Shown one piece after another: positions 1 through 5,307 of a stretch of 5,307 nucleotides of DNA. The DNA lies in contig JAEXPG010000199.1 of the NCBI GenBank assembly GCA_023447015.1, positions 1 through 5,307 of the forward strand, given 5' to 3'. The position numbers and the translations under genes are program-made. How positions within the stretch are numbered: the stretch's first letter is position 1; the number at the start of each line of letters is the position of its first letter. A model generated the notes under the pieces. That model was not told the DNA's origin, searched no databases, and saw only the letters and a program-made list of their open reading frames with translations. Origin of the DNA: Verrucomicrobiota bacterium. Lineage in GTDB: Bacteria > Verrucomicrobiota > Verrucomicrobiia > Opitutales > Opitutaceae.

Positions 1-678
1 CTCCGCGACGGTTGCGCCAGCCTGCTCCAGCTCCGGCGCCGCCAGCCGCAGCGCCGGCGGCCGGCACCGGGTTTCGCCGGTCGCCACCTGCGCCACCGCC
101 TCGAGCAGCTCCGGCAGGCCCTCGCCCTGCCGCGCCGCGCACGGGACCACCGGCACGCCGAGCTCACGGGCCAGCTGCCGCTCGTCGATCTCCACGCGGT
201 GCGCGCGGGCCTCGTCGATGAGGTTGAGCGCCACGACCACGCGGTCGGAAATCTGCAGCACCTGCAGCAGCAGGTTCAGGTTGCGCTCGAGCGCCGTGGC
301 GTCGACCACGACCACCGTCACATCGGGACGGCCGAAAAGGATGAAGTTGCGCGTCACCTCCTCGTCGGCCGAGGCGCTGAGGAGCGAGTATGTGCCCGGC
401 AGGTCGACGATGCGGTAGCGTTTGTCCTGGAACTCGAAGGCGCCCTCCGCCCGCGCGATGGTCTTGCCCGGCCAGTTGCCGGTGTGCTGCCGCAGCCCGG
501 TGAGCGCGTTGAAGACGGTGCTCTTGCCGGTGTTCGGGTTGCCGGCGAGCGCGACGACAAAGTCCGTGTCGCCAAGCTGGACACCAAGCCGCCGCAGCGC
601 CGTGCGGCGCGCGGGACAGGCCTCGCAGGCCGGCGACAGCCTCGGTGCAGCCTCGGGAACTTTCGCCGGCTCGCTCAT
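1..678 (-). CDS. feoB: Ferrous iron transporter FeoB, N-terminal GTPase part (3' end cut by window edge)
   Basis: FeoB is an inner-membrane Fe(II) importer with a cytosolic N-terminal G domain followed by a transmembrane permease. Only the first 226 codons are in the window, covering the G domain and the start of the helical region after it. Visible motifs are G1 GNPNTGKST (residues 46-54), the FeoB-typical TGNWPGKT switch I segment (66-73), G3 DLPG (92-95), G4 NLID (152-155) and a G5-like AAR (181-183). The G domain starts near residue 38. Before it is an extension with a CxxC pair (C18, C21), which E. coli-type FeoB lacks. The ATG at 678 overlaps the TGA of the upstream DtxR-FeoA gene as ATGA, so translation is probably coupled and both genes share one mRNA. 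The frame stays open to base 1, so this is truncation by the window and not a broken gene. The family call is secure. The transported metal (Fe or Mn) cannot be read from this part. Confidence 0.95.
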   Translation of the reverse strand, partial: MSEPAKVPEAAPRLSPACEACPARRTALRRLGVQLGDTDFVVALAGNPNTGKSTVFNALTGLRQHTGNWPGKTIARAEGAFEFQDKRYRIVDLPGTYSLLSASADEEVTRNFILFGRPDVTVVVVDATALERNLNLLLQVLQISDRVVVALNLIDEARAHRVEIDERQLARELGVPVVPCAARQGEGLPELLEAVAQVATGETRCRPPALRLAAPELEQAGATVAE

Positions 679-1616
679 GACGTCGCCCCCGGCACCTCGA
701 TGAGCACTTCCTCGGTCTGCTCGCGGCGCAGCGCCACCAGCGTGCCGCGCACCCGGAATGCGACCGGGCTGCGCAACGCGGCCTCGAACTCGCGCACGAT
801 GCGCGTGCCGGGTACGAGCCCGAGATCGAGCAGGCGCTGGCGCGCGCGCCCGCGGACCGTGGGCGAGAGCGCCGCGATCACCGCCGTCGCACCGGGCGCC
901 AGGTCGGCCAGGCGGCCGCGCGCCGGCCGCACCGGCAGGCCGGCGGCGTCGGCCACATGCACCAGCTCCGCCTCGGCGGGGCTGAGGACGAACCGACGCC
1001 CGTCCACCTCGAACCCCACGCGGTCCGCCTCACGCCGCACCGCGCGGACCACCAACCCCGGAGCCAGGCCGGCGCGATGCACCGCGGCGTAGAGCGCGGC
1101 GGGCTCGTCCTCGAGGTGCACGATCATCGCCGGCCGGTCGGCGGGCCAATCAAGCAAGGTGGGCGCGGACTCGGTGGCGAAGTTGCCGTCGCGGTCGGGA
1201 ATCGGGTCGCCATGCGGGTCGTAGCGCGGGTTGCCGAGCTGGTCGGCGAGCGTGTTTGCCTCGTCGGGCGTGAGCGCGTGCTCGGCCCGGTCGGCCCGGG
1301 CGTGCCACTGCTCGGGCGCGAGGCCGGTCTCGCGCGCCAGCCGCGTCTCCAGCAACCGGTGCGAACGCAGCAGATGGCGCCCGCGTTTCCGGCCGGAATC
1401 CGTCAACTCGTAGTGCGCCTCGCCGCGGGTCACCCAGCCGTCGCGCGCGAGCTGCTCGAACGCGCGTGCCAACCGCTCGCGCGGGGCCTCGAGCGTGCCG
1501 GCCATCGACTCGAGATCGTCGTGCCGGCCCTGCGCCTCGCGCTCGGCCAACCGCTTGAGCACGTCGTCACCGAAGGCGGCGGGCGTGGAGGCGGGCGATT
1601 TTGTAGCGGCGGCCAT
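675..1616 (-). CDS. DtxR-family metalloregulator fused to a FeoA domain
   Basis: This 313-residue protein is longer than classic DtxR (about 230) or MntR (about 140-155). Residues 18-75 form a winged helix. Residues 76-140 match the DtxR metal-binding and dimerisation domain, ending in the typical GNP..DPHGDPIP stretch (128-140). By alignment to DtxR, H86, E90, H105, E112 and H113 match H79, E83, H98, E105 and H106. D109 replaces C102, and D18 lies near the N-terminal ligand, with lysine at 21 where MntR has its second glutamate. Residues 161-222 look like one SH3/FeoA-like segment. Residues 232-308 are a good FeoA domain, including LLDLGLVPGT (262-271). FeoA normally acts as a small cytosolic partner of FeoB, so this protein may both sense metal and support FeoB. 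The start is fixed: the in-frame stop at 1632-1634 leaves ATG 1616 as the first start codon. No Shine-Dalgarno is visible, and an 18-bp palindrome lies 3 bp upstream. The protein may repress its own operon (inferred). Confidence 0.88.
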   Translation of the reverse strand: MAAATKSPASTPAAFGDDVLKRLAEREAQGRHDDLESMAGTLEAPRERLARAFEQLARDGWVTRGEAHYELTDSGRKRGRHLLRSHRLLETRLARETGLAPEQWHARADRAEHALTPDEANTLADQLGNPRYDPHGDPIPDRDGNFATESAPTLLDWPADRPAMIVHLEDEPAALYAAVHRAGLAPGLVVRAVRREADRVGFEVDGRRFVLSPAEAELVHVADAAGLPVRPARGRLADLAPGATAVIAALSPTVRGRARQRLLDLGLVPGTRIVREFEAALRSPVAFRVRGTLVALRREQTEEVLIEVPGATS

Positions 1617-1619
1617 ACC

Positions 1620-1637
1620 ATGTAGCTGATGCTACAT
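1620..1637. promoter_or_regulatory. Perfect 18-bp palindrome, candidate MntR/DtxR operator in the divergent promoter region
   Basis: ATGTAGC-TGAT-GCTACAT has perfect 7-bp arms and a 4-bp spacer. It sits in the 66-bp gap between the divergent DtxR-FeoA/feoB operon and mntR. The same arm and spacer layout, with GC at the inner arm ends, occurs in the E. coli MntR box as I remember it (ACATAGC, 4 bases, GCTATGT). Five of seven bases match per arm. On the minus strand a possible -35 (TTGACC, 1653 to 1648) lies upstream, placing the palindrome over the expected -10 and start region. I see no good -10 hexamer. A half-site TGTAGC also occurs at 1602-1607, inside the first codons of the DtxR-FeoA gene. 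The palindrome is observed; its role as an operator is inferred. Confidence 0.75.
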
Positions 1638-1682
1638 TTTTGCGCGTGGTCAAGCGCCGTCGTCCGGTTCTAGTCTCCCGCC

Positions 1683-2144
1683 ATGCCCGCCGCACCCCGT
1701 TCCGCGAAAGCCGTCGCCGCCGCCCGCGCCAAGGCCCGCCCGAGCCCGACCGTCGAAGCCCTGCGCCAGACCCGCGCGGCGCACGCCAACGAGTTGGCGG
1801 AGGACTATGTCGAGGCGATCGCGGCCCTCGCGGCCGCCTACGGCGAGGCGCGGCTGGTCGACCTCGCGCGCGAGCTGGGCGTGACCCATGTGACCGTGCA
1901 TCGCGCCATCCTGCGGCTCACGCGCGCGGGGCTGGTGAAGAGCGAGCCGTACCGCGCCATCTTCCTCACCGACGCCGGCCGCGCGCTGGCCGAAACCTGC
2001 CGCAACCGCCACGAGACGGTCTTCGCCTTCCTCCGCAGTCTCGGCGTGCCCGAGGCGGTCGCCCGCCGCGACGCCGAGGGCATCGAGCACCACGTCAGCC
2101 CCGAGACGCTTGCCGCCTTCGCGCGCGGCCTGCCGAAGGGCTGA
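1683..2144 (+). CDS. mntR: Manganese-responsive transcriptional regulator MntR
   Basis: This is a 153-residue DtxR-superfamily repressor of the proteobacterial MntR type (E. coli MntR is about 155 residues). A basic, Ala-rich N-terminal tail (1-35) precedes a winged helix. The ligand-bearing helix EDYVEAI spans 40-46, the helix-turn-helix lies at about 56-84, and the wing is at 88-96. The dimerisation helices follow, with DAEGIEHHVSPETLAAF at 130-146. The six ligands known from B. subtilis MntR (D8, E11, H77, E99, E102, H103) map to D41, E44, H110, E132, E135 and H136. Mn(II) sensing is therefore very plausible. Such proteins usually repress Mn importers or activate exporters, and none is visible here except the divergent feo operon. 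ATG 1683 is the first start after the in-frame stop at 1671-1673. There is no clear Shine-Dalgarno, so the leader is short or absent. The shared palindrome at 1620-1637 may mediate autoregulation and control of feo (inferred). Confidence 0.92.
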   Translation: MPAAPRSAKAVAAARAKARPSPTVEALRQTRAAHANELAEDYVEAIAALAAAYGEARLVDLARELGVTHVTVHRAILRLTRAGLVKSEPYRAIFLTDAGRALAETCRNRHETVFAFLRSLGVPEAVARRDAEGIEHHVSPETLAAFARGLPKG

Positions 2145-2204
2145 CACCCCGAGAGCTCCTCCGGCCCGGCGGCCCGCCCGCAACCGGCCACGGAGCCGCA
2201 GAAC

Positions 2205-2234
2205 AAAAAGGCGCGCCGGTCTGCGGCGCGCCTT
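2205..2234 (-). terminator. Intrinsic terminator of the GPH transporter gene
   Basis: A perfect 11-bp inverted repeat (AAGGCGCGCCG at 2208-2218 and CGGCGCGCCTT at 2224-2234) encloses the 5-base loop GTCTG. On the minus strand the stem is followed by TTTTTGTTC, a proper T-run. The stem begins 24 bp after the transporter stop codon. On the plus strand the hairpin is followed by GGGAGAAT with no T-run, so it is not a good rho-independent terminator for mntR, although read-through RNA could form the same stem. Confidence 0.88.
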
Positions 2235-2258
2235 GGGAGAATCGGATCGTGGAAGAAC

Positions 2259-3674
2259 TCAGCTCGCCGCCGGCTCCTCGCCCGCCGCGATGCGCCGCGC
2301 CTTCAGCTCCTCGCCGATCTGCGCGACCTTCTTCTCGTTCAGCGGGTAGAACATCACGAGAATGATGGAGATGATGCCGAAGCCGGCCGGGATCAGGCTC
2401 ATGAGCAGTCTCAAGCCCGCGAGCGTGTCGGCGTTCTGCACCACGTTGGCCTTGAAACCGACCATCGAGAGCAGCCCGAGGCCGACCGCCGCACCGATGG
2501 CCCAGCCTTCCTTCTGGGAGAAGATCGACGCGGAGAAGATCAGGCCGGTAGCGCGGCGCTTGGTCTTCCACTCGCTGTAGTCGGCGGTGTCGGCGTACAT
2601 CGCCCAGATCAGGGCGCTGAGCGGGCCGCCGGTCGCGGAGCCGAGCAGGTTGATGCCGAGAATCAGCCAGACCTGCTTCGGATCGAGCAGGTAGAACGAA
2701 GCCGTCGAGAGCACGGCGACCGCGAAGAGCGAGATGAAGGCGACCTTGCGGCCCACGGCCTTCGCGAAGAACGGAACGAGGAACACGCCGGCCAGCGACG
2801 CCAGCTGCCCCGAGGTGTTGAAGGCCGAAACCAGCCATTCGAACGAGTACGACTTCACTCCACCGAAGAACGGAATGCCCACCTCCTGGGTACCGACGTA
2901 GTACTTGAAATAGTGAGCCGTCACGCTGCCGCGCACCGCGACGAAGAGGATGAAGGTGATCGTGGTCGCCAGCAGGATCAGCCACGGGCCGTTGGTGACG
3001 AGGTCGCCGAGGTCGCGCAGCACCGAGGTCTTCTGCTCCTTCGGCGGATTGACGCGCTCCTTCGTGTTGAAGAACACGATCAGGAACGAGCCGATCACCA
3101 CCAGGCCGACGATGATGAACGCCAGTTGCCAACCACGCTGCTCGTTACCCGCGCCGAGCGTCTTGGAGAGCGGCAGCAGCGTGGCCGAGATGACCATGCC
3201 GGCGGCGTAGGCGAAGATGAACTTGACCGACGAGAGCGTCGTGCGCTCGTTCGGGTTGGGCGACATCACCCCGAGCATCGCGGTATATGGGATGTTGATC
3301 GCGGTGTAGATCAGCATCAGGGCGTTGTACGTCACCGCCGCCCAAATGAGTTTTCCGGTATTGCCGAATCCGGGAGTCGTGAAGGTCAACACGCCGGCGA
3401 TCGCCATCGGCACGCAGAACCAGAGCAGGTAGGGGCGGAATTTTCCCCAGCGGGTCTGGGTGCGATCCGCAATCATGCCGACCACCGGATCGAAGAACGC
3501 ATCCATGCTTCGGCTGATGCCCAGCATCGCCGCAGTCGCCGCCGCGGTGATGCCGAAGATATCGGTGTAGAAAAACGTGAGGTAGACCATGAAGGTCTGC
3601 CAGTAGAGGCACGACGCGAAATCGCCGAAGCCGTAGGAGACTTTCTCGCGGTAACTTAGTTTGTCGCCGGACAT
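2259..3674 (-). CDS. GPH-family (MelB-like) sugar:cation symporter
   Basis: This complete 471-residue, very hydrophobic protein has about twelve predicted membrane segments, at the usual length for the glycoside-pentoside-hexuronide:cation symporter family. It should import a glycoside, pentose or hexuronide with Na+ or H+ across the inner membrane. Family landmarks are YGFGDFA (14-20), FYTDIFGI (35-42), MDAFFDP (57-63), RWGKFRPYLLW (75-85), INIPY (126-130) and ADTADYSEWK (361-370). D58 and D62 align with the cation-site residues D55 and D59 of Salmonella/E. coli MelB, and K388 with MelB K377. MelB's sugar-binding D19 aligns without gaps to C22, so melibiose is unlikely and the substrate is unknown. 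ATG 3674 is the first start after the in-frame stop at 3711-3713. No clear Shine-Dalgarno is visible. The gene is monocistronic: a strong terminator follows, and no sugar-degrading enzyme is adjacent in the window. Confidence 0.92.
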   Translation of the reverse strand: MSGDKLSYREKVSYGFGDFASCLYWQTFMVYLTFFYTDIFGITAAATAAMLGISRSMDAFFDPVVGMIADRTQTRWGKFRPYLLWFCVPMAIAGVLTFTTPGFGNTGKLIWAAVTYNALMLIYTAINIPYTAMLGVMSPNPNERTTLSSVKFIFAYAAGMVISATLLPLSKTLGAGNEQRGWQLAFIIVGLVVIGSFLIVFFNTKERVNPPKEQKTSVLRDLGDLVTNGPWLILLATTITFILFVAVRGSVTAHYFKYYVGTQEVGIPFFGGVKSYSFEWLVSAFNTSGQLASLAGVFLVPFFAKAVGRKVAFISLFAVAVLSTASFYLLDPKQVWLILGINLLGSATGGPLSALIWAMYADTADYSEWKTKRRATGLIFSASIFSQKEGWAIGAAVGLGLLSMVGFKANVVQNADTLAGLRLLMSLIPAGFGIISIILVMFYPLNEKKVAQIGEELKARRIAAGEEPAAS

Positions 3675-3898
3675 GTTGGATAACCCAGTGGGAGGGTGTC
3701 TAGGGGTTGATTACTCGGGGGACTGAGCGCGCGACAGTGAGTGGACGCCGGGGGGAAATCCACACCGTTCTTAAATCACCGCTGCCGCGACTCCGCGGAA
3801 TGATGCATCCATCGAACATCGCCCATGCGCTCGCCCGCGGCGCCCTCCGGTCCGATTTCCGCCTGTCAACCACGCCGCCGCCGCCCCACCTTCCCCGC

Positions 3899-4150
3899 AT
3901 GACCGCACCCGCCCACCGCTCCAACGACCCGCTGCACGGCCTCACGCTTGAGACGATCGTCACGCGGCTGGTCGAGCGCCTCGGCTGGGCGGAGTTGGGC
4001 CGCATCATCCCGGTCAACTGCTTCCGCTTCGATCCGAGCGTGTCCTCCAGCCTGAAGTTTCTCCGGAAAACCCCGTGGGCCCGCAAGAAGGTCGAGGACC
4101 TCTACGTGGCCGTGCAGGCGGAAGACGGGCGCGACGGTCCCGGCGCGTAG
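3899..4150 (+). CDS. VF530/DUF2132 family small protein
   Basis: This 83-residue protein closely matches the VF530 (DUF2132) family, named after a Vibrio fischeri protein of known structure. The conserved core runs from SNDPLHG (8-14) through ERLGWAELG (26-34), IPVNCF (37-42), DPSVSSSLKFLRKTPWAR (45-62) and KVEDLY (64-69). Databases describe members as putative DNA-binding proteins, but the cellular role is not established to my knowledge. The C-terminal tail (70-83) is acidic, low complexity and probably variable. An open frame extends upstream to a TTG at 3707. I chose ATG 3899 because family similarity begins only a few residues after it and the upstream residues are Arg/Pro-rich, as expected for non-coding GC-rich DNA. 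It is divergent from the transporter gene and convergent with the HAD gene, with no evident partner. Confidence 0.88.
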   Translation: MTAPAHRSNDPLHGLTLETIVTRLVERLGWAELGRIIPVNCFRFDPSVSSSLKFLRKTPWARKKVEDLYVAVQAEDGRDGPGA

Positions 4151-4446
4151 CCCCCACAACCACGGCCGCGTGCCGGCGCGCGGACCCGCGTGCCCCTTTG
4201 TTTGGACAGGAGACCAGCCCTCCGGCGGAGCGATGCCCCGGGTCGCGGCGGATTCAGGGGCGCGCGGAGAACGACACCGCCCGCGCCAGCTCGGGCCGAT
4301 GCCCCGCGGGGCGGCGCGACACCGACCGCCCTGGCAAACAACCACGTGTGGCTCCCGTTCAGAGGCACGCGCTCGCACGCCAACCCCACCCCGCCGCGCG
4401 AAGCGCAATTCGGCAATCCCCTCGAAACCCAACAGCGGAAGTCCCC
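4151..4446. other. Intergenic region between convergent VF530 and HAD genes
   Basis: I see no gene in this 296-bp stretch. The reading frames that cross it give Arg/Pro-rich translations without family motifs and are mostly continuations of frames antisense or out of phase with the neighbouring genes. It contains a weak hairpin near 4175-4194 and a 12-bp GC-only palindrome (GCCCCGCGGGGC, 4301-4312). In DNA this GC-rich, the palindrome may be chance. I found no convincing T-tailed terminator for the HAD gene on the minus strand. Confidence 0.5.
4175..4199 (+). terminator. Weak candidate terminator after the VF530 gene
   Basis: GGCGCGC (4175-4181) can pair with GCGTGCC (4188-4194) through one G-U wobble around a six-base loop. 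CCTTTGTTTGG follows, which is only moderately T-rich. It starts 24 bp after the VF530 stop codon, a sensible place for a terminator. The short stem and broken T-run make the call tentative. Confidence 0.4.
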
Positions 4447-5061
4447 TCACTTCCTCCTCGGGCGCGGCCCACGGCTGGGCACATGCACCGACGGCATCCC
4501 CGCCGCTTCGGCAGCTTGGTGGCCGGGTTCGGCATCCTCGAACACCAGGCATTTCTCCGGCGGCACCCCCATCTTCTGCGCCGCGAGCAGGAACATGTCC
4601 GGCGCCGGCTTGCCGCGCTGCCCCACGTCCTCGGGAGTGACCACGACCGGGAAGAGCGGCGCGAGGCCGGCGAGCTTCAGCGAGTGGTGCACGATGTCGC
4701 GCGGCCCGCCGGAGGCGACCGACACGGGCTTGCCCGCCGCGGCGGCCTTCCGGGCGAACTCGACCACGGGGCGGATGTGTTTCACGTCGGCCAGCAGCTC
4801 GAGGAAGAGGTTCTCCTTCACGTGGAACACCTGCTCGACGTCGATGGGGAGCCCGTAGTGTTTCGCGATGATCTCCGCCACGCGCCGGGTGGGCACGCCG
4901 CCGAGCGAATAGAACAGATCCTCGTCGAGGCGGCCCGGCATGCCCTGCCGACGCATCGCCTCGTCCCACGCGCGGTAGTGCACGGGCATCGAGTCGATGA
5001 GCGTGCCGTCGCAGTCGAAGATGTAGCCGGCAAAGTCGCCCGCGGGGAGGTCGAGATGCAT
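4447..5061 (-). CDS. HAD-superfamily phosphatase, YqaB/beta-phosphoglucomutase-like
   Basis: This 204-residue HAD subfamily IA protein has a helical C1 cap between motifs I and II. The motifs are I DCDGT (D16 nucleophile, D18 acid/base, 16-20), II ASGG (S117), III GKPAPD (K151, 150-155) and IV VFEDAEPG (E175, D176, 173-180). All catalytic residues are present, so it should be an active cytosolic, Mg-dependent phosphotransferase. The cap sequence (SMPVHYRAWDEA near 24-35, SLGGVPTRRVAEI near 52-64) and VFEDAEPGHQAA resemble E. coli YqaB, which dephosphorylates fructose-1-phosphate and related sugar phosphates. Substrate specificity within this group cannot be read safely from sequence, and a beta-phosphoglucomutase role is the main alternative. 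The frame stays open upstream to an ATG at 5277, but those 72 residues are Arg/Ala-rich and overlap a DNA repeat. ATG 5061 lies 11 codons before motif I and is preferred. A GGAGG motif lies 22 bp upstream, too far to be a normal ribosome site. Confidence 0.88.
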   Translation of the reverse strand: MHLDLPAGDFAGYIFDCDGTLIDSMPVHYRAWDEAMRRQGMPGRLDEDLFYSLGGVPTRRVAEIIAKHYGLPIDVEQVFHVKENLFLELLADVKHIRPVVEFARKAAAAGKPVSVASGGPRDIVHHSLKLAGLAPLFPVVVTPEDVGQRGKPAPDMFLLAAQKMGVPPEKCLVFEDAEPGHQAAEAAGMPSVHVPSRGPRPRRK

Positions 5062-5178
5062 AAGCGGCGCAGCACAGGCCCAACCTCCGGCGGTGGCAAG
5101 CCCGCCCGCGGAATCACTCCCGTTGTCCCGCCGCCGCGCTGCAGCACGGGCCGCCGGTACCCCGCTCCACCCTGCCAG

Positions 5179-5219
5179 CGAAGACACAAAAACGTGTCGC
5201 GGTCGGACGCGAAAATGCG
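5179..5219. repeat. 41-bp direct repeat, copy 1
   Basis: This copy lies 117 bp upstream of the HAD start codon. It shares 35 of 41 bases with the copy at 5267-5307, including an uninterrupted 17-base core TGTCGCGGTCGGACGCG. It contains a small inverted repeat, ACAC..GTGT (5185-5198), and a CGCG..CGCG pair in the core. The 88-bp period is not a multiple of three, so the two copies cannot be read in the same frame. This argues for a DNA or RNA element and not a peptide repeat. Confidence 0.75.
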
Positions 5220-5266
5220 TCATCCCCGGCCGACATCCTTTTCCCGCCAAGGGCGCCGCACGTGGC

Positions 5267-5307
5267 CGAAGACGCAAAACCTTGTCGCGGTCGGACGCGG
5301 ATTTGCG
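5267..5307. repeat. 41-bp direct repeat, copy 2 (reaches window end)
   Basis: This is the second copy of the element at 5179-5219. It differs at six positions, three of them near the right end. Here the outer bases form an inverted pair, CGCAAA (5273-5278) and TTTGCG (5302-5307), around the conserved core. The RNA could therefore fold into a hairpin that copy 1 forms less well. The window ends with this copy, so the element may be longer or continue as an array. Confidence 0.72.

Noticed and set aside
199..1092. Long plus-strand open frame (297 codons) antisense to feoB and the DtxR-FeoA gene
   Set aside because: The opposite strand encodes clear FeoB and DtxR/FeoA motifs across the same bases. 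The plus-strand translation is Arg-rich with no family motif. Long antisense frames are expected at this GC content.
1187..1200. Apparent third copy of the 5179/5267 repeat core (GTCGCGGTCGG)
   Set aside because: Only about 11 bases match, and they encode part of the conserved DPIPDRDGN stretch of the DtxR-FeoA protein, so the match is coincidental.
2913..3659. Plus-strand open frame of 248 codons antisense to the GPH transporter
   Set aside because: Its product is charged and low complexity (Arg/His/Glu/Asp-rich), as expected for the antisense of membrane protein codons. The transporter frame has all family motifs.
3742..3764. Inverted repeat GTGGA...TCCAC upstream of the transporter as an operator
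   Set aside because: The arms are only 5 bp with a 13-bp spacer, which is easily expected by chance, and no nearby regulator gene supports it.
3707..3898. Longer VF530 protein starting at the TTG at 3707
   Set aside because: Family members begin just before the NDPLHG motif. The upstream codons give Arg/Pro-rich sequence and would use up most of the divergent promoter region.
3866..5083. Minus-strand open frame of 405 codons spanning the VF530 gene and the HAD gene
   Set aside because: It is out of frame with the HAD motifs and antisense to VF530. The product is Arg/Ala/Gly-rich with no recognisable domain.
5062..5277. N-terminal extension of the HAD protein by 72 residues from an upstream ATG
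   Set aside because: HAD motif I normally lies close to the N-terminus. The extra residues are Arg/Ala-rich and overlap a repeat whose two copies fall in different frames, so the stretch looks non-coding.
5179..5307. CRISPR array or integron attC sites
   Set aside because: Only two imperfect copies are present, with a 47-bp gap. There are no cas or integrase genes and no recognisable attC core sites.

Overview
This is a GC-rich window with no rRNA, tRNA, CRISPR array or recognisable insertion sequence. It looks like chromosomal DNA from a high-GC bacterium. The gene families, the weak or absent Shine-Dalgarno sequences and the style of the FeoB and GPH transporter proteins suggest a verrucomicrobial (Opitutaceae-like) organism. 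That assignment is an inference from memory, not a database result.

Left region (1-2144), metal homeostasis. The minus strand carries the N-terminal part of the ferrous iron transporter FeoB, cut by the window edge. Just before it, overlapping by 4 bp (ATGA), is a 313-residue protein. It joins a DtxR-type winged helix and metal-binding/dimerisation domain to a C-terminal FeoA-like domain. Divergent from this pair, on the plus strand, is a complete MntR-type manganese regulator with all six expected metal ligands. The 66-bp gap between the divergent genes holds a perfect 18-bp palindrome (7-bp arms, 4-bp spacer) whose architecture resembles known MntR boxes. The likely reading is a compact module: two DtxR-superfamily regulators, one fused to FeoA, control a Feo-type importer from one shared operator.

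Middle region (2145-3898). A strong intrinsic terminator (11-bp perfect stem plus T-run on the minus strand) ends a complete 471-residue GPH/MelB-family sugar:cation symporter. The 224-bp gap upstream of this transporter (3675-3898) leads to the divergent VF530 gene. I see no convincing promoter or operator there.

Right region (3899-5307). A small VF530/DUF2132 protein gene on the plus strand converges on a minus-strand HAD-superfamily phosphatase of the YqaB/beta-phosphoglucomutase-like type. About 300 bp without a gene separate them, with one weak hairpin terminator candidate after the VF530 gene. Upstream of the HAD gene are two 41-bp direct repeat copies, 88 bp apart (35 of 41 bases identical). 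The second copy ends exactly at the window edge, so a longer array or a dispersed repeat family is possible.

The sugar transporter, VF530 protein and HAD phosphatase show no clear functional link to the metal module or to each other. The metal-regulation block is the most interesting part of the window.
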